Part shown: one piece after another, positions 31,954 to 44,977 of the stretch
How the letters are laid out: every line of letters begins with the position of its first letter
Numbering within the stretch: position 1 is the stretch's first letter
From: Isoetes taiwanensis
Lineage: Eukaryota > Streptophyta > Lycopodiopsida > Isoetales > Isoetaceae
DNA length: 64,000 nucleotides
Direction of reading: 5' to 3'
Assembly (NCBI GenBank): GCA_021234155.1
Contig: JAJEKV010000134.1
Location: forward strand, 1,299,328-1,363,327
The notes under the pieces: generated by a model
Told to the model about the DNA's origin: nothing
The model's input: the letters and a program-made list of their open reading frames with translations, nothing else
Databases searched by the model: none
Position numbers and translations under genes: made by a program

Positions 31954-34900
31954 GAGATACGTCAATTAGATGCGGTCATAAGGCATGCGCAAAGTGGGTC
32001 GGCTATGAACTAGTTCTGTTATATGTTTTGTTGTGATCCAGGTTCATGTGTAGGTTCAACCTTTAATTGTAAGATTTCCTGAGTTCCATATTGCTGTAAT
32101 CTGAAGAAAATTTGAACTTCAACCTAATAGATAAAACGCCATTTCCACGCAACCAAAATCAATTTATCTGAATCATTACCCTTTATGTATCTGAATCATT
32201 ACCCTTTATGGCTTAGAAAATATGAGCATTTGCAAATTAAAACTGTCTCTTCCAAAAAAAAAAGGAACTCCAAAGGCAGACTTAGAAGTTGAAATAGATA
32301 ATAGTTTCTTTATCCATTATGTTCACAGATCATTTTACTATTAAAACGAAAGCATCCCTGGACAAATGGAAACCCAGTAATAATACCACCATCTGAAATA
32401 ATAATAAAAATATTTCAGACATGGATTTTATTAGCTTGTGAACTTGCCGCAGCGAAGAAAGCTTCTAGGTCCAAGCCATCGCAGGAAGATGTAGCAAAAG
32501 CTGAAGCGGCTCATAATAAAGAAGGCAAGTAAGAAATTGCTTGCAGAGCAAGAAATCATAGTCATACAAACCCAATATCGGCCATGGCCCAGTTCCCTGC
32601 TGCAATAGGCAAATCCAAAATGATTTTGAGTTGTTTATCCTCTGCAATAGGCGTGTACATGGCAAAATAGTGATCCAAGAGCTCAAAGGCTTCCGCCATA
32701 CTGTATACTTTGTTATAAATCACATTAAAACCATAAATCCGACCTAAATCCTGTATAAATCCATATTTGTGGCGCTATTTTTCTATTTGCATTCTCTGAT
32801 CTTAGCAAAGAGCGCCCATCTCTATGTATTTGCATTCTCTGATCCTAGTACAGAGCGTTCAAAGCCGGAAAGCGGACCTGGCATGGCAAATCAATTCGAA
32901 GTCTTTTGGGCGCTGGAAGGTAGTCTTCCACATGCCCAACAATGCACTCAGCAAATTTTTGCTTCTTGGAAGCCATGGCATCGAACCCATCACAGACATC
33001 CGAAATTTATAGGAGCACTCAGCCAATCCTCAAACTGCACAGGATCTAAGATTCAATACCAGATATTCCATGCCAAATATTCCAGGATCATAGCCTAGCC
33101 TGTGTACGAACTTGAGATCATAGCAGACCCAGCAGACCCGCATCCTTCTTATAAATCGATGCAATCGCTCAGATCCAAAGCCGAATACAATGGTCATATC
33201 ATGACGTCACGCAGTCACTCCTTTTAATTTTTTTTAACTATATTTTTGAAGTACACGTGGTGCTCTCAGGTTTTTTCTTAGAACGGAAATATGCCATCAA
33301 ACAAAAAAGGAAGCTGGCTTATATATGTTTAGATAAGAGAATAAAGGCTTAAAAATGATAACTACATTTCTAGGGTTGCTTCCTTTATTTCTTTTGATAG
33401 TTTCTATTTTATCTGCTTTGCACTTCCACATTGATTTATATGTAATGATGGCATTTAAAGGTTTTGAACTTGTATGCTTTAAACTAATTTTTTGTGTTAA
33501 TGTATGTTATTCTCTGGTAGTTCATTTTGCAGTAAGCTCCAAGTTCTTGATGTTGTGCAGTCGAATGCAAATCATCTCTTAAAAGCTCTATAATGTGTGA
33601 AAAAATCAGATTAAAATATAGCTAAATAAATGTGGATTTGCATATATCCTTTCTACACATATATAAGTGAGTTACAAATTTCTATTTTCTGTTTTTGTCG
33701 TGGGTATTTTTTCTGCGCCGCAATCGATTTGTTGCTTTTGTTGCCACGTTTTTTGTATAGCCTTATCTAATCCGTCGAACTCCGTCTAGTCGTGTCCACA
33801 AGCTAAGCTATCGTTATCCTGTCCACAAGCTAAGCTATGCTATGGCGGTGTATAATCCCTGTCCACAAACTATGGCGGTGGATAGTCTGCGTGCCTGGTG
33901 TCTGGTTATTTAGAAGAGGATCGGTCCTTCTTCATGTGGGGCAGCTCGGCTTAGCCGGCAGATTAAGAGAGGCTAACAGTTTACACGTCTTTTAGGGTAC
34001 AGATGAGAAAGCACTGCCATGCCACCGGATTTGGCTTGTGGGCTGCAAAGATAAAGCCCTATCTTAGGCTGCCGGAGCTGAAGCAGGAAGAGGAAGAAGA
34101 AAAAACAGAGGTATGGTATGGGCTTGGTGGCAAAGGGGGAATTTTTGTTTTGGGTTTTATGAAGGATTGTGCAGGGCTGGGAGATGGGTCGGATGTGGAT
34201 GGGATAGCCAAAACCGTGGTACCCTTTTTCCGGCCTCGGCCTTGTTTGTTGTTGGCGCGGCCGTGCCGTATTTTCAACAAGAGCTGGCAGCCATAGCCGA
34301 GCTCGAGAATAAGAAGAAGAAGAAGAAGGAGGAGGTGGGTTGCTCCGTCCCTTCCCCCGAGAGCAAAAATATGTGGCACATCCTAAAACCAACGAGAATC
34401 CTTGAAACCCGCGGGCGTCGAGCAAAATCAACATTTGGGTCGTGTTTTGTTATGGATTAAAGAGATCTTTTCTGATTTTTCGGCTGATGGAAGGATTTGG
34501 TGCATAATGTGAAATTTGATTCTCGTGGTTTGGAGCAAAGAACATCGGGCGGATTGGTGGGTGTTGGAAAAGAATTTGGAAAGTTATTTGGAGTGTCCAT
34601 TTCGGCAAATAGAATGTGACAAACTAGCAGCAGATTGATGCTCGTTTGGACAAAAATTGAAGAGAAAAAAGGGCACTTCCCACTCACTCATACATACATA
34701 TCCTTGAAGAAGCTGCAGTGTCCATGCATGTGTCTCTAACTCGCCATTTTTCTCTTGCCCAAGTCGAGTCAAAGCATGAGCATGGTCTTCATTTATCCAA
34801 GGACTAGCCTTTGCCCTTTTACTTTTCCTCCCTCCTCATATTGATCAACCAAAATTTTTGCTGCCACAAAAATGTGCGATCTGATTTTAAGTACCACTTG

Positions 34901-36720
34901 ATTTGACGTAATAGGGCATATAAGCGAACGGGGAGTTGCTCTCTCCAGTTCAAACATGATTAAGTTAGCATAGAACATAGTACATGTTTTACTGCTTCAA
35001 AGGAGACTGCTAATAATCAAAAGTTGTCTGTTTCATTGCCTCAACTGTGTAACAGCAGATGCCATCAATTGCTTGGAAATACAGCTTTGTAGGAGGCTTG
35101 ACAAGGCGTGGAAGTGTAAGAGTAATGAACACGAAGACAGCATATTAATTCTCATATCACCTCCACAATGTGTGAGATGCATCCTCTTCTTTGCTTCACG
35201 AACTTACATGCAGAAGAACATACTCTAGGAAATTCCAAATGCACCTCTGCTTGTTGCTTATCTGTGTCAAATGCATCAAATGTGTCTTCTGTATTCAGAA
35301 CAAAATGAGAACAAATATTAATCAACTTGGTTTCCACATGCATACTTTACCTCCCTCTATTCTGAAATACATAAAATGTTAACAGGCAGATTAGCTAAAA
35401 CATACAATAAATTTACCATGGGATAGTTATATCCTTAAAGTCTTCAAAACTTCAACCCACAATTGCTATACTTGGTAAAAGCTTGGTTGTTATTAATTGC
35501 ACTAACGTTTCAGCTAAATAGCTAAAACAATAGAATCAGAGAAAAGCCCAGCCCAGTATATATGAGCATTCCAAATTTATATTACAAATAAGCCCAGCCC
35601 AGTATATATGAGCATTCCAAATTTATATTACAAATGAAATGAATTCATGAGCATTCCAAATTTATATGACGAATGAAATGAATTCGATCAAGGTCTAGGA
35701 TCTATTGTTGTCTATGGAGATATTGTGAACCCTCAAGGCCCTGGGCTCGAAATTTGCCCAGACTGTCGGAAAGAGACAGCTCTGTATGCATCAGACTCGT
35801 ACTGCCAACTAGTCCTCCAGCCATCATTATTTCGTATGATCTGTCAGAAGCAGTTGAAGACTGGTACACGTGCCACATGTGTTTACCTACTTCCATAATT
35901 TTCCCGTTGGAGCCTTATCTGAATCCCCCCCGTTTATTGTTGTGCTAACTTTTTAAGATAAGGTTTCCTTTTTAAACGTGGTTAGGTTTCCACTTGATAT
36001 TGTTTTTTTGACACTAGGGAATATTATTGTGTATTTTTGGCCAAGGTGGAGGTATGAGTCCCCCTGGCCGTGTATTCCCTTTTCATCCCCCTGGTGTTTG
36101 GTGTTAAGATCCTCTTTTCTAAGTGGGTTGAGGGGTCTTGGCCCAAGATCTTGGAACATCAAATTGTGGGTTCAAATCGTGGTGATATGCTCTATTGTAT
36201 GTTTTCGATGCCCTTATATTCATGGTGGAGGTAAGAGCCCTCATGAATACTTTGGTTTCCTATATGTTGTTTACTTTACATTTTCTTCCTATTCACACAT
36301 CATTTTTTTCTAGACACAAGGTCGGGAAGTGACGATTCAAAACCTGTATGTTTTGAAATATGTAGATGAGACAAATGAAGAGAAATGTTCGCGGCGGCCT
36401 TGGCCGCCGCGATAAATTTCTTGTAATCTTAATGGAGGATGTACCACACTATAATAGCGAACACCATTGGGATAGTTGCCATGAATTGATCCCATAATGG
36501 TATGATACCATAGTAGAAACATATGATCTTTTGCCCTTTTTGTCCTCTCCCTTATGCAATAAATTAATATCATAACTATGTGGCCCAAGCATGAATATAC
36601 GTTCTTAGTATGAATGATAAACATGGGACGTAGCTATGATATCCATCTTCAATCTCACTCGACGAATAGCCCAGCAACGCTGGGCACTTTTTCTAGTCAA
36701 ATATAAATTGATTTTTACGA
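31954..36720. other. Intergenic, no supported gene
   Basis: Mostly AT-rich. Two small minus-strand frames start with ATG: 32845-32976 (MASKKQKFAECIVGHVEDYL, 43 aa) and 32562-32699 (45 aa, KQLKIILDLPIAAGNWAMA). They could be remnants of a gag-like or host gene but cannot be named. A 36-bp duplication (TTTGCATTCTCTGATC) lies at 32786-32858. A direct repeat of CTGTCCACAAGCTAAGCTAT lies at 33790-33870. Frames at 33973-34460 on both strands are low-complexity and unconvincing. Confidence 0.5.
35545..35685. repeat. Short tandem repeat, three copies of about 44 bp
   Basis: AAGCCCAGCCCAGTATATATG then AGCATTCCAAATTTATATTAC, twice in full (from about 35545 and 35588) and a third partial copy from about 35645. 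Confidence 0.85.
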
Positions 36721-36729
36721 GCACTGTAA

Positions 36730-37460
36730 GGGATGGTTTAGGAGGTGGTCTATGGATTACCAACAGATGGTGGCACTGGCAGATTCTGATGCGCAGAATG
36801 GGCAATTGGATGCGGGCTATGCTGCCACCCTGTGGGATGCCTCTACTCTTGCAAAGCCCAAGACAGAGCACTATCACGCTCAGATTAATCCCGGCCTTGA
36901 GCATGGACCCCATCGGTACTTGAAAGCACACATCTCTGTGAAGAAACGGAGAGCTATTGCTGCCATAAGGACGGGTTCCCATTACCTCAGAATTGAAACA
37001 GGTCGCTGGGGGGTGAATGGCGGGCACGGGATCCCCAGGGAGGAGAGGATATGTCAGTGTTGTGAGATGCACGTGATAGAGGATGAGCACCATGCCCTCC
37101 AAAATGATGCCCAAAGATATGCCCATGTCCGGCGGTGGCACACCGATCTTAGATGCTCGACACACCTACATCGCTTACTCGCATCACCTATGGTAGCGCG
37201 ACCGGGAGCTTACATCTTGCTTGATTTCGGTGTCCGACTTGCTCTTCGGGGGCATGGTATTTGAGAGCCCATCTTGTTAGGGTTTTTCCTCCCAAGTGGG
37301 GGTTTTTTCATCCCTGGTAGGGTTCTCTTGCATGATTACATTGTTTGTTTTTTTGTGTTGGGGTTTTGGCTTTTTGCCCGTTCTCTCGTGATGTACTGGC
37401 CTCATAGGCCTCTGGCCTCCGTGGACGTTAAAATAAACTTCCTTCCTTCCTTCCTTCCTC
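36730..37460 (+). mobile_element. 5'-truncated LINE, 3' end of ORF2 and tail
   Basis: The frame 36752-37264 has the LINE C-terminal zinc-binding region RICQCCEMHVIEDEHHAL followed by RYAHVRRWHTD. The sequence AIAAIRTGSHYLRIETGRW matches AIRTDAHHLRIEAGRW in the LINE at 59.7 kb. The 3' UTR ends GTGGACGTTAAAATAAAC, then TTCC repeats (about 37438-37456), as in that second copy. The 5' truncation is typical of LINE insertion. Confidence 0.85.
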
Positions 37461-39533
37461 TAAAACCTTCAAGTTATTATGCTAGATAGTTGTATCCTTT
37501 ATTGGCCAATGGTAGGCAAAAATAGATAGAAAAATATATTTTAAAAATGATATCTTGGCAGGCATAAAGACCAATAGACCATGGGACTCATCTAATGTAC
37601 TAGTACAACCATTACTCCTACGATTACAAACCCTTGCCTTGAAAGATTTTCAAGGGAAAAATCTTTGCAATAATGATGATACTAGACAATCAGTAATCAA
37701 TAAATTTGTACAAAGAAGATTGTAGTGACTGCTGATGTCTCTTGAAGACGTGCATCTAATACCTCAAGTATGTATAATATCAAGTCATGCATAGATGGTT
37801 CTCTGAGAAGTTGTGGAAGCGTAGAATGTAATGTTAATGCCAAATAACGATCCCTGATCATCACAAAGGTAGGACGTCTCAGAAGTGTCCTCCTTCTCAG
37901 AAGGAAGATGGTAAATATTCCTCTATGGGGTTAGGCCTATATCTTGCAGTCCATCCCATAAATAGGCTTGAACTCAAGAACTTAAACTATGCGCCTAGCC
38001 ACCCAACCTCAAACATCATCTTGAATTTCATAATGAAGTTGATGAATAACATCTTAATTTAAAGTTGAGGTGAATAACATGATTTCATATCAACTTGGCA
38101 CATCAAGAGCTGGTCGTGTCATGATGTAAAGTTGTTATGTTTTTATGATGCTCCTTACTTCAGGTACTCTTTTGTGCACAATTAGAATATGGGCAAAAAG
38201 TGCTAAAACTCAAGTTGAGGTACATCACCCATGCCCATTAATTATATCAACTTTCATGTGAAATGCTCATTGCTAAAGTGATAATCTCATTTATAGATGA
38301 TATATGTTGATACCCATTAGTGAAAAAAGTCCAAGTACGAGAATGTCCTATTTTACAAGAGGGTGATATGTGTGGAGAATCATATATTCCTAATCTTAAT
38401 CCGAATCCATGATGTGTAAGAGAGGGCTCGATTCAAGTAGAAATAAGCAGCCTAGGAGCCAAAGAAGTGATATTATTCTGCTTAAAAGTTGTAGTTAGTC
38501 AATCCGCCACTCCTTTTTGGCCAGAACAACCACTTTCCAGAGTAGATTTTTGGTGTCATTGAGCGCAGAACCACCACTACTTCTGGCTGGAATAACTACT
38601 TCCAAGGGTAGATTTTTGGGGTCTCTAGGAGCACCAGTTAGTCTTACATAAGAGTTTACTTGAAATGGAGAAAGCATATGTGAGCATAAATTCTAGAGGC
38701 CCACCTGAGGAGATAAAAGTTGGGAAACATTATCCTCATGATGTAAACCTTCAACAACAACGTGGGCTAGTGTGCCAAGTCACCAGATCAGTTGCTGACT
38801 TGTCACTTCCAGGGGAGCCCACATGGGCCAAAGCCATGAAAAGACATCTGCTTTGAATGCAATGGTCAAAAAGCAACCAAAGTTTGTCCCCCGAAACTCA
38901 TAATTTCAAACACACAACACGCCTCTAGTACCTGTCAATTTTATACAGCACATTTCCCAGCCTTCCAACAAAATGTTTTAACTCCACAACTTGGTACTGC
39001 TAAAACTTTCTTTATTTTCACTGTTGTGATATCACTATTTGACATGAGCCCTTTGGGACCAGGGGCATCATAAATATCCATCCTTTTTTAACTCATCCTC
39101 ATAAATAATATCTTCAGTAGAACTGTTTGCGTATTTTAAAGAGTGTAATACTTCTATGTAAATTCAAGACCTGTAATTTCCTGCAATAATCTTGACGTAT
39201 CATATATATCTATATCAGGAATTGGGGTTCGTGCTCGCCCCAAAAATGCTTTTACTGTTTCTATGTTTTGGACTATTCGGATTGCTCAGGCTGTCTCTGC
39301 AGTATCACAGCTTATTACAGCGGCCCTGTACAAAAGTAGACAAGGTAAAGTGTGGTAGATGAATCCTCTTCAGTGTAATGCTTTCTGTATTTATCCTTCT
39401 TTTAGTATGCTCGTCAATATGGTATTCTTTTCATCCTGTGAAAACCTCTGCTTTTCCTGCTAAAAATATGTAAATGCTTTAGCATGTGCTTCACAGAAAT
39501 ACAGTTTCCAGACTAGACTGAAAAGATTATTAC
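37461..39533. other. Intergenic, no supported gene
   Basis: No ORF of note and no conserved motif. It lies downstream of the CCCH gene and will contain its 3' UTR. Confidence 0.6.
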
Positions 39534-42161
39534 CTACAGAACGTATCCCAATTCTTTGCTGGTGTTCATGTTCATCGATGGTGTCGGTGTCGAAAGTTGG
39601 GTTGCTTGCATCTCGCATGAGAAGTCCCCAAACTCTTCAGGGAGAGAAAATTCTTCTGCTTGTGTCAAACTGCTAAATAAGTTATCGGGGAGATTGTCTC
39701 CATTTCTGAAGCCAAAAAAGTATTAAGGCCCATTGGTACCAGAGAACACATAATATAACTACACAGACCTTAGCTGTCCATTGCTTGCATTCCTGGTTGC
39801 AGCATCGTTAGCATTCGAAGTCAGGGCATCAATAAGGTCCTGCAGTCCACTGTCCAGATGGAAATGCTGCATTTCTGAGACATGCAAAGCCAAATTTCAG
39901 CAGGTTGTTTCCCTGATACAAAATAAAGATTAAAGGTGGTGACAAAATTACACCTGAAGGAAGAAGAGTATTATTCAAAAGCTCAGCCTGAGACATCATA
40001 GCACCAGAATTCAAGGGCTGTTCAACCTCAAGCAACCGTTGCTGTACATTATTCAGCTGCATGCTGGCTATTCTCCTCTCTAAATCCATCATGCTAACCT
40101 CTGGATGAACTTGTAATCCAGCATTCACATCTGGAAACTTTGCAGCTGACATACATTGAATATACATTCAATACAGACTGCACATTCAACTCTTCTAACT
40201 AATAGTTCAGGAATGCGAAGATCAAAAAGGTCTAATGAGATTACCTGGGAAACCATAGTCAATGCCATCAACTGAAAAGCCATTGAAAAGACGAGGCTGG
40301 TCGGGGCGTTCGAGCTGCTTTCTGAGATAGATAGATAGATATGCAGAGAAGAAGTTAAGCGATGAACCCTAAAATAAAAAAGAAAACAAAACACAGAAAA
40401 CAAGAATGCAAAAGGTGAACTCACCTATCACTATGCTTTCCCTTTTCACGGTAAGGCTTGACAAGAACTCGAGCACCACAGACATAATGGGGGTTACCTT
40501 CAGAAAGGATGGTCTTTACAGTCTCAGAGTAAACAAAAGTGACAAAGCCAAACATACGCTTTTGCTGGTAAGGAATCCTCACGTCTTGAACTGGGCCATA
40601 AGCTCTGAAAAAAACCCAAGAGTTTAAAGGTGAGCACTAAAAGCTTCATAAAGATGTCAAGAAAAAGGGAGGATTTCTGAGCATTCCAAAGTACCTGAAA
40701 TGAGCACTAACATCTTCTTCAGTGAAGGTGCTTTCTGCGGGAAAGGTGAGATATATTTGGCGAGAGCTAGAATTGGAGAGGCCATTCAGATCTCGATAGT
40801 TAGTGTACTTGTAAGCATCTTCTGCGAGAACTACTGCGTGCTGACCATGTGGCCTGTTTCAGATCACAAAATGGGTGTAAAATCAATGCTCTCGTATATA
40901 CCGAGTACTTTCTTCTGTTAAAGTAAGTGTGCTTCATTGCATTCACGATATGGCCTGTATCTTTTGTTGCAGCAAAACAAGGACTGCTTACATATTTGCA
41001 GATTTATGAAGAATCTCATAACAAATTTGCATTTATGTTTTCAACCCCAAGCAAGCCATATGGCACATGCATCTCTTCTTCCTTTTGTTTCGCAGTCTTT
41101 GCATGTCAGATCGGTCGGGAAATCGAAATTCTAGCCTAGAAAATGTTCTTCTCTTACGATTCAAGAACCCACATTGCAAATATAAATCCTTGCCGATCTA
41201 AAGTATTACAACGGATGAAGGGATGGAAGGAACAATCAAAATTTTCTGCACATTTTTTTCAGAATCTAATCTAAAGAAAGCAATCGGATTCAATCTACAT
41301 TTGAGAAAAAGAGTTAGAAGCGTACCGATCAATGAGAGTGACAGTGTTCTTCAAGCGGGCAAGAAGGCGGGTTAAGCTGAATCCGGCCTTGCCATGTCGC
41401 TGGCTTTCGGTAAGATAACCTTCGGCCTGAAGGGTGCGGCCAAATCGTTCGTAGTAGAGCTGAGGAAGGGAAGCGATGGAGATAGGGCTCTTCCGGCCTC
41501 TGAGAAGCTCCTGAAGCTCGGATTCAAGCCTATCTAAGGAAGCAGAAGAAAGGCATTCGTCGTCCCAGCTGCCGGTTTCTATGCTTCCGGTGGGCGATCC
41601 GGGAGGAAGCAAATTATCCTTCCTCAGCAAAGCAGGCCCGTGCAAAAATCTGCAGCTGCTTCCATGCTTGCAGTATCCTCTTGCAAAATACAAGCACGGC
41701 TTCCACGCAGAAGCCGTCGGACTTGCCGACCCGCCATAGTCCCAGTTTAATGCCTGAACCCTAGTCTTGTTCAGAAACGCAAAGGTCTCTGGATAAAAAT
41801 GGTCATTCGGAAATACCCCGCCTCCCGGACTCAGCCCATGGTCTTGAATCCCCTTAGCCTGCAATGATGGAGAATATCCTCCTCCGTTTTCTCCATAGCC
41901 CGACGGAGACGAAATAAACTGTGGGCTGTGCTGGACTGGAAGCTTTAGCGGATTCAAGATTGGATTCTGCCCCAGACACAGCTCTTTTTTTACTCTCGCT
42001 ATCACCGATTGAAGCAAATAATCCGAGCCCAGTGCCAGTCGTAGCATTTCCGGCTCGCATTGATCTTGCAACAGCAAATAACCCATGATTTTGGATACAT
42101 TTTCTGGCTCCATCGCCTGCACTCGAGCGTAAACCATTCTCGTCACCTCGTAAGGCTCCAT
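39534..42161 (-). CDS. CCCH zinc-finger, LOTUS and RRM protein (plant C3H46/C3H53-like)
   Basis: An intact seven-exon gene: complement of 41326-42161, 40695-40853, 40425-40604, 40245-40321, 39954-40130, 39769-39874 and 39534-39705, all with GT-AG junctions and one frame (1707 nt, 568 aa). The N-terminus [20 protein letters not shown] and the following [10 protein letters not shown] are typical of this plant family. The C-x7-C-x5-C-x3-H finger is [19 protein letters not shown] (about residue 155). A LOTUS/OST-HTH-like segment follows ([18 protein letters not shown]). The RRM has RNP2 IYLTFP and RNP1 RMFGFVTF. The C-terminal part is low-complexity with coiled-coil ([20 protein letters not shown]). 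It probably binds RNA in post-transcriptional control. Length is in the family's range. It is the only clearly functional host gene here. Confidence 0.93.
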
Positions 42162-44500
42162 GATGGAAAAATTATATGAAATGGCAATTTGGGTTGATCA
42201 TATGCTCATGATTGAAGCCGATTTGTTCACGACTAGAACAAATTTGAAGAAAAAACCATGTGGGTTGTATGAATCCGGCGAAAAATTCATGGATTGGGAC
42301 TGTGGAAGTCCGGCGGAAGGCTGGAATCGGGCCAGAAAGGGGTATTTTTTGTGTAGCACCGCCTTTGTGCCATGGAAATCCGAAGCAAGGGGCGCAAAAT
42401 CCGAGAATGTGGATGTTGGCACCGATTACAAAACAGCAGGCGAAGAATAGGGCTGCTCTGCCACCGATTAAACGGTTAGAATCCTTGAGCGAATCAATCA
42501 ATCTAAATCCCTGTTATGCCCCGGCACAAATCACGCCGCTCCTCCTGCATCATCCATGTTTATTATTAGCATTAATTTTGGATTCCCACACCCGATTTGA
42601 TCCAACCCAAAATCAGAAATCCAAGCAGATTCATTTCATTCTACCCAAATCGAAAATGCATGCAGCTCTTGCCAAAATGGTTGCAAAATGAAAACCCAAC
42701 AGACGAATCGGCCTGATATTTAGATAAAATCAACAGAAGACACGGAGCTCTCAAACAGTCTACTGTGACAATAATGAAACGAGGACCCACTCTTGCGTCA
42801 TATTTGCAGCTCCTATTTATGAAATCGATCCCCCTCGGCCCTTTTAATGCTATTCTAACCTCTTTTTCTTCGCTCAATCTGCCATAGCCAAGCTGTAAGC
42901 CTTTCTTATCCTCCAATCCGGCAGTATATTTCCTAAATTTCCCAAAGCCGATTTAAAAAGAGCCCATCTACCATGTCCGGCTGCCGGACAAACCACAAAA
43001 AAACCTCGTTACTGCTACGAGTTGTAAATTCTATCCTAACCGGTTTGAAAATTTCCACAAATTTGTCACTTTGCATAAGCATTGTAGGCCTCGCCGCTGT
43101 TACATCTGACAATCTGCTGTTAATAATTGTTGGTATTATGGTTCTGGGCTTGTCAATTTCTTACAAAAAAAAGCTGCAAGCATTTGCCATATTCTCGCCG
43201 GAATTGGGGATTCTGTTGATGGAAAACATGTGGGCGATTCTGCAGCCCCTTTTTGGGTGCTCCGATCAGGGTCTTTACGGTCGTAATCCTCGATTTTTAA
43301 CCATGTCAGGGCGGATTTTTTTTTCCCCTCTTTTTAATCTGCTTGTCAACTCTTTTGCATAGCTGATGCACAAGTAGCCACTGCTCATTCTCCCTTTTTT
43401 TTTCCTTTTTGCATTTGTTTAGCTTTTCTGCTGTTGCACCTGGCACGAGGCGGACCCATGAATCAATCTCTAATTCTGACTGCCTCTGCGCCATACGATT
43501 TCCATGCATTTTTTACTCTGATTTCGCCATGGCCCTTCGTCTGTGCAACAGCGGCCCCCCCAGAAAGAAAATATATCCTTTAAACCCTCTGTTTCTTAAA
43601 CCCTTCCAAAACCCTACCTTCGAAGAAACATAAAACACAACAATTGTTTTATACCCCCAACATTTTGTATTCTTTTTTCTTTTATGTCCAACCATTGGTA
43701 CTCTTTATAGAATTGATCAGATTCAATTTTATTCTATTCTATCCTTTCATTTTTTTCAGCATATTAGCATTGATATTTTAGTTTCCTATCATGTCCAAGC
43801 CCTGGTATTTTATAATTGAAGACCTTTCTCCTTGCCTTCATCCTAGGTCTCCTGCACACCCCTTGTCTACTTGAGCAGATGATCCCCACTGCCCCTGTCT
43901 CTCAATCCTCAGCAACATTATTATGCCTTTTGTCATGCTCCTCCTCGAGAAAAGTTTGGCTTCCTCTCCCTAGTACTCTGTGTCCAGGCCCAGTTTTTTT
44001 CTATTGCTTTCTTCCAACAGTGTCTCCGACCCCACTTTGGTGAATGCTCCAAACAATGCCCTCTTTTTTCCCTGGCTTTTCTTTTGAAGTTTACGTGAAT
44101 GCGCACAAGTGTGGAGATTCTTTTCTCTCAAATGGATGGATCATGGCTCTGGCAACCTCAATTAAACTTTTGCTTGTTCTTTCGTCATACCATATGCTAC
44201 ATCCTTCCGAGAAGGTCCTGTAATCTTTTCTTTGCAGGCAATCAACATTGCATCTTGGTAATTTAACTCTCTAGCTTGGTGCCAATTTAATATTTTAACA
44301 TTCCTTAGGCTGCCTAACATGTTAAACAAGTCATGGTTCAAGGCACAAAGTAGATCTCTTTCTGCTTCATCAAGAAACACATATCAACACGTGTAAATGA
44401 AACAATTTACTACCCTTAGGATAAACACGTAGATTTTATAATGAACTTTAAACACGTACCTTGATAATGATCTTTATGCTGCTGCAATGGGGGGAAATGA
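42162..44500. other. Upstream region of the CCCH gene and intergenic DNA
   Basis: The first several hundred bases must hold the promoter and 5' UTR of the CCCH gene; no TATA box can be assigned with certainty. Short frames (for example 44162-44380 on -, MFLDEAERDLLCALNHDLFN) match nothing recognised. Confidence 0.5.
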
Positions 44501-44635
44501 TGGTTACCCTCTAGCGCCCCTCCTAGCGCCTCCTCCTAGCGCCCCTCTCTCTAGCGCCCTCACTGCCCTTGCATAGACCCCCTTGATTTGCCCCTTTCTG
44601 GCTTTCTCTCTCTAGGGTTTACAATCTCTCTCTAG

Positions 44636-44958
44636 ACCCAAAAACCCCCAAACCCCCAAAAGGTGCTCTGCCCGCGTTTCTGAGTCCCCAAATTGGATTC
44701 TAAGCACCCTTTAGGCAGACCCGGCAATGACCACAAACTTTGGAACCCCAAAACCCCAAACCCCCAAAAGGTGCTGCTGCTGCGTTTACGAGTCCCCAAA
44801 TTGGATTCTAAGCACCTTTTAGGCAGCCCGAGACCCAGATCAAACTTTGGAACCCCCAAAACCCCAAACCCCCAAAAGGTGCTCTGCCTGCGTTCTTGAG
44901 TCCCCAAATTGGATTCTAAGCACCCTTTCCAGCGGCCGGAGACCCCTCAAACTTTGGA
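44636..44958 (+). repeat. Three tandem ~107-bp monomers at the LINE 5' end
   Basis: Units 44636-44744, 44745-44851 and 44852-44958 each contain CCCCAAAAGGTGCT...GAGTCCCCAAATTGGATTC...CAAACTTTGGAA. They lie directly upstream of the first ORF1 codons, where LINEs carry their internal promoter. Confidence 0.85.
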
Positions 44959-44977
44959 AGTCGCGGCCCACGAAAGA

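Noticed and set aside
33973-34460. Frames on both strands at 34 kb as a gene
   Set aside because: Low-complexity runs (poly-Glu on one strand, poly-Ser/Phe on the other) with no motif, and neither strand is favoured.
36605-37165. 186-codon minus-strand frame
   Set aside because: It is antisense to the LINE ORF2 C-terminus, whose plus-strand frame has the recognisable zinc-binding motif.
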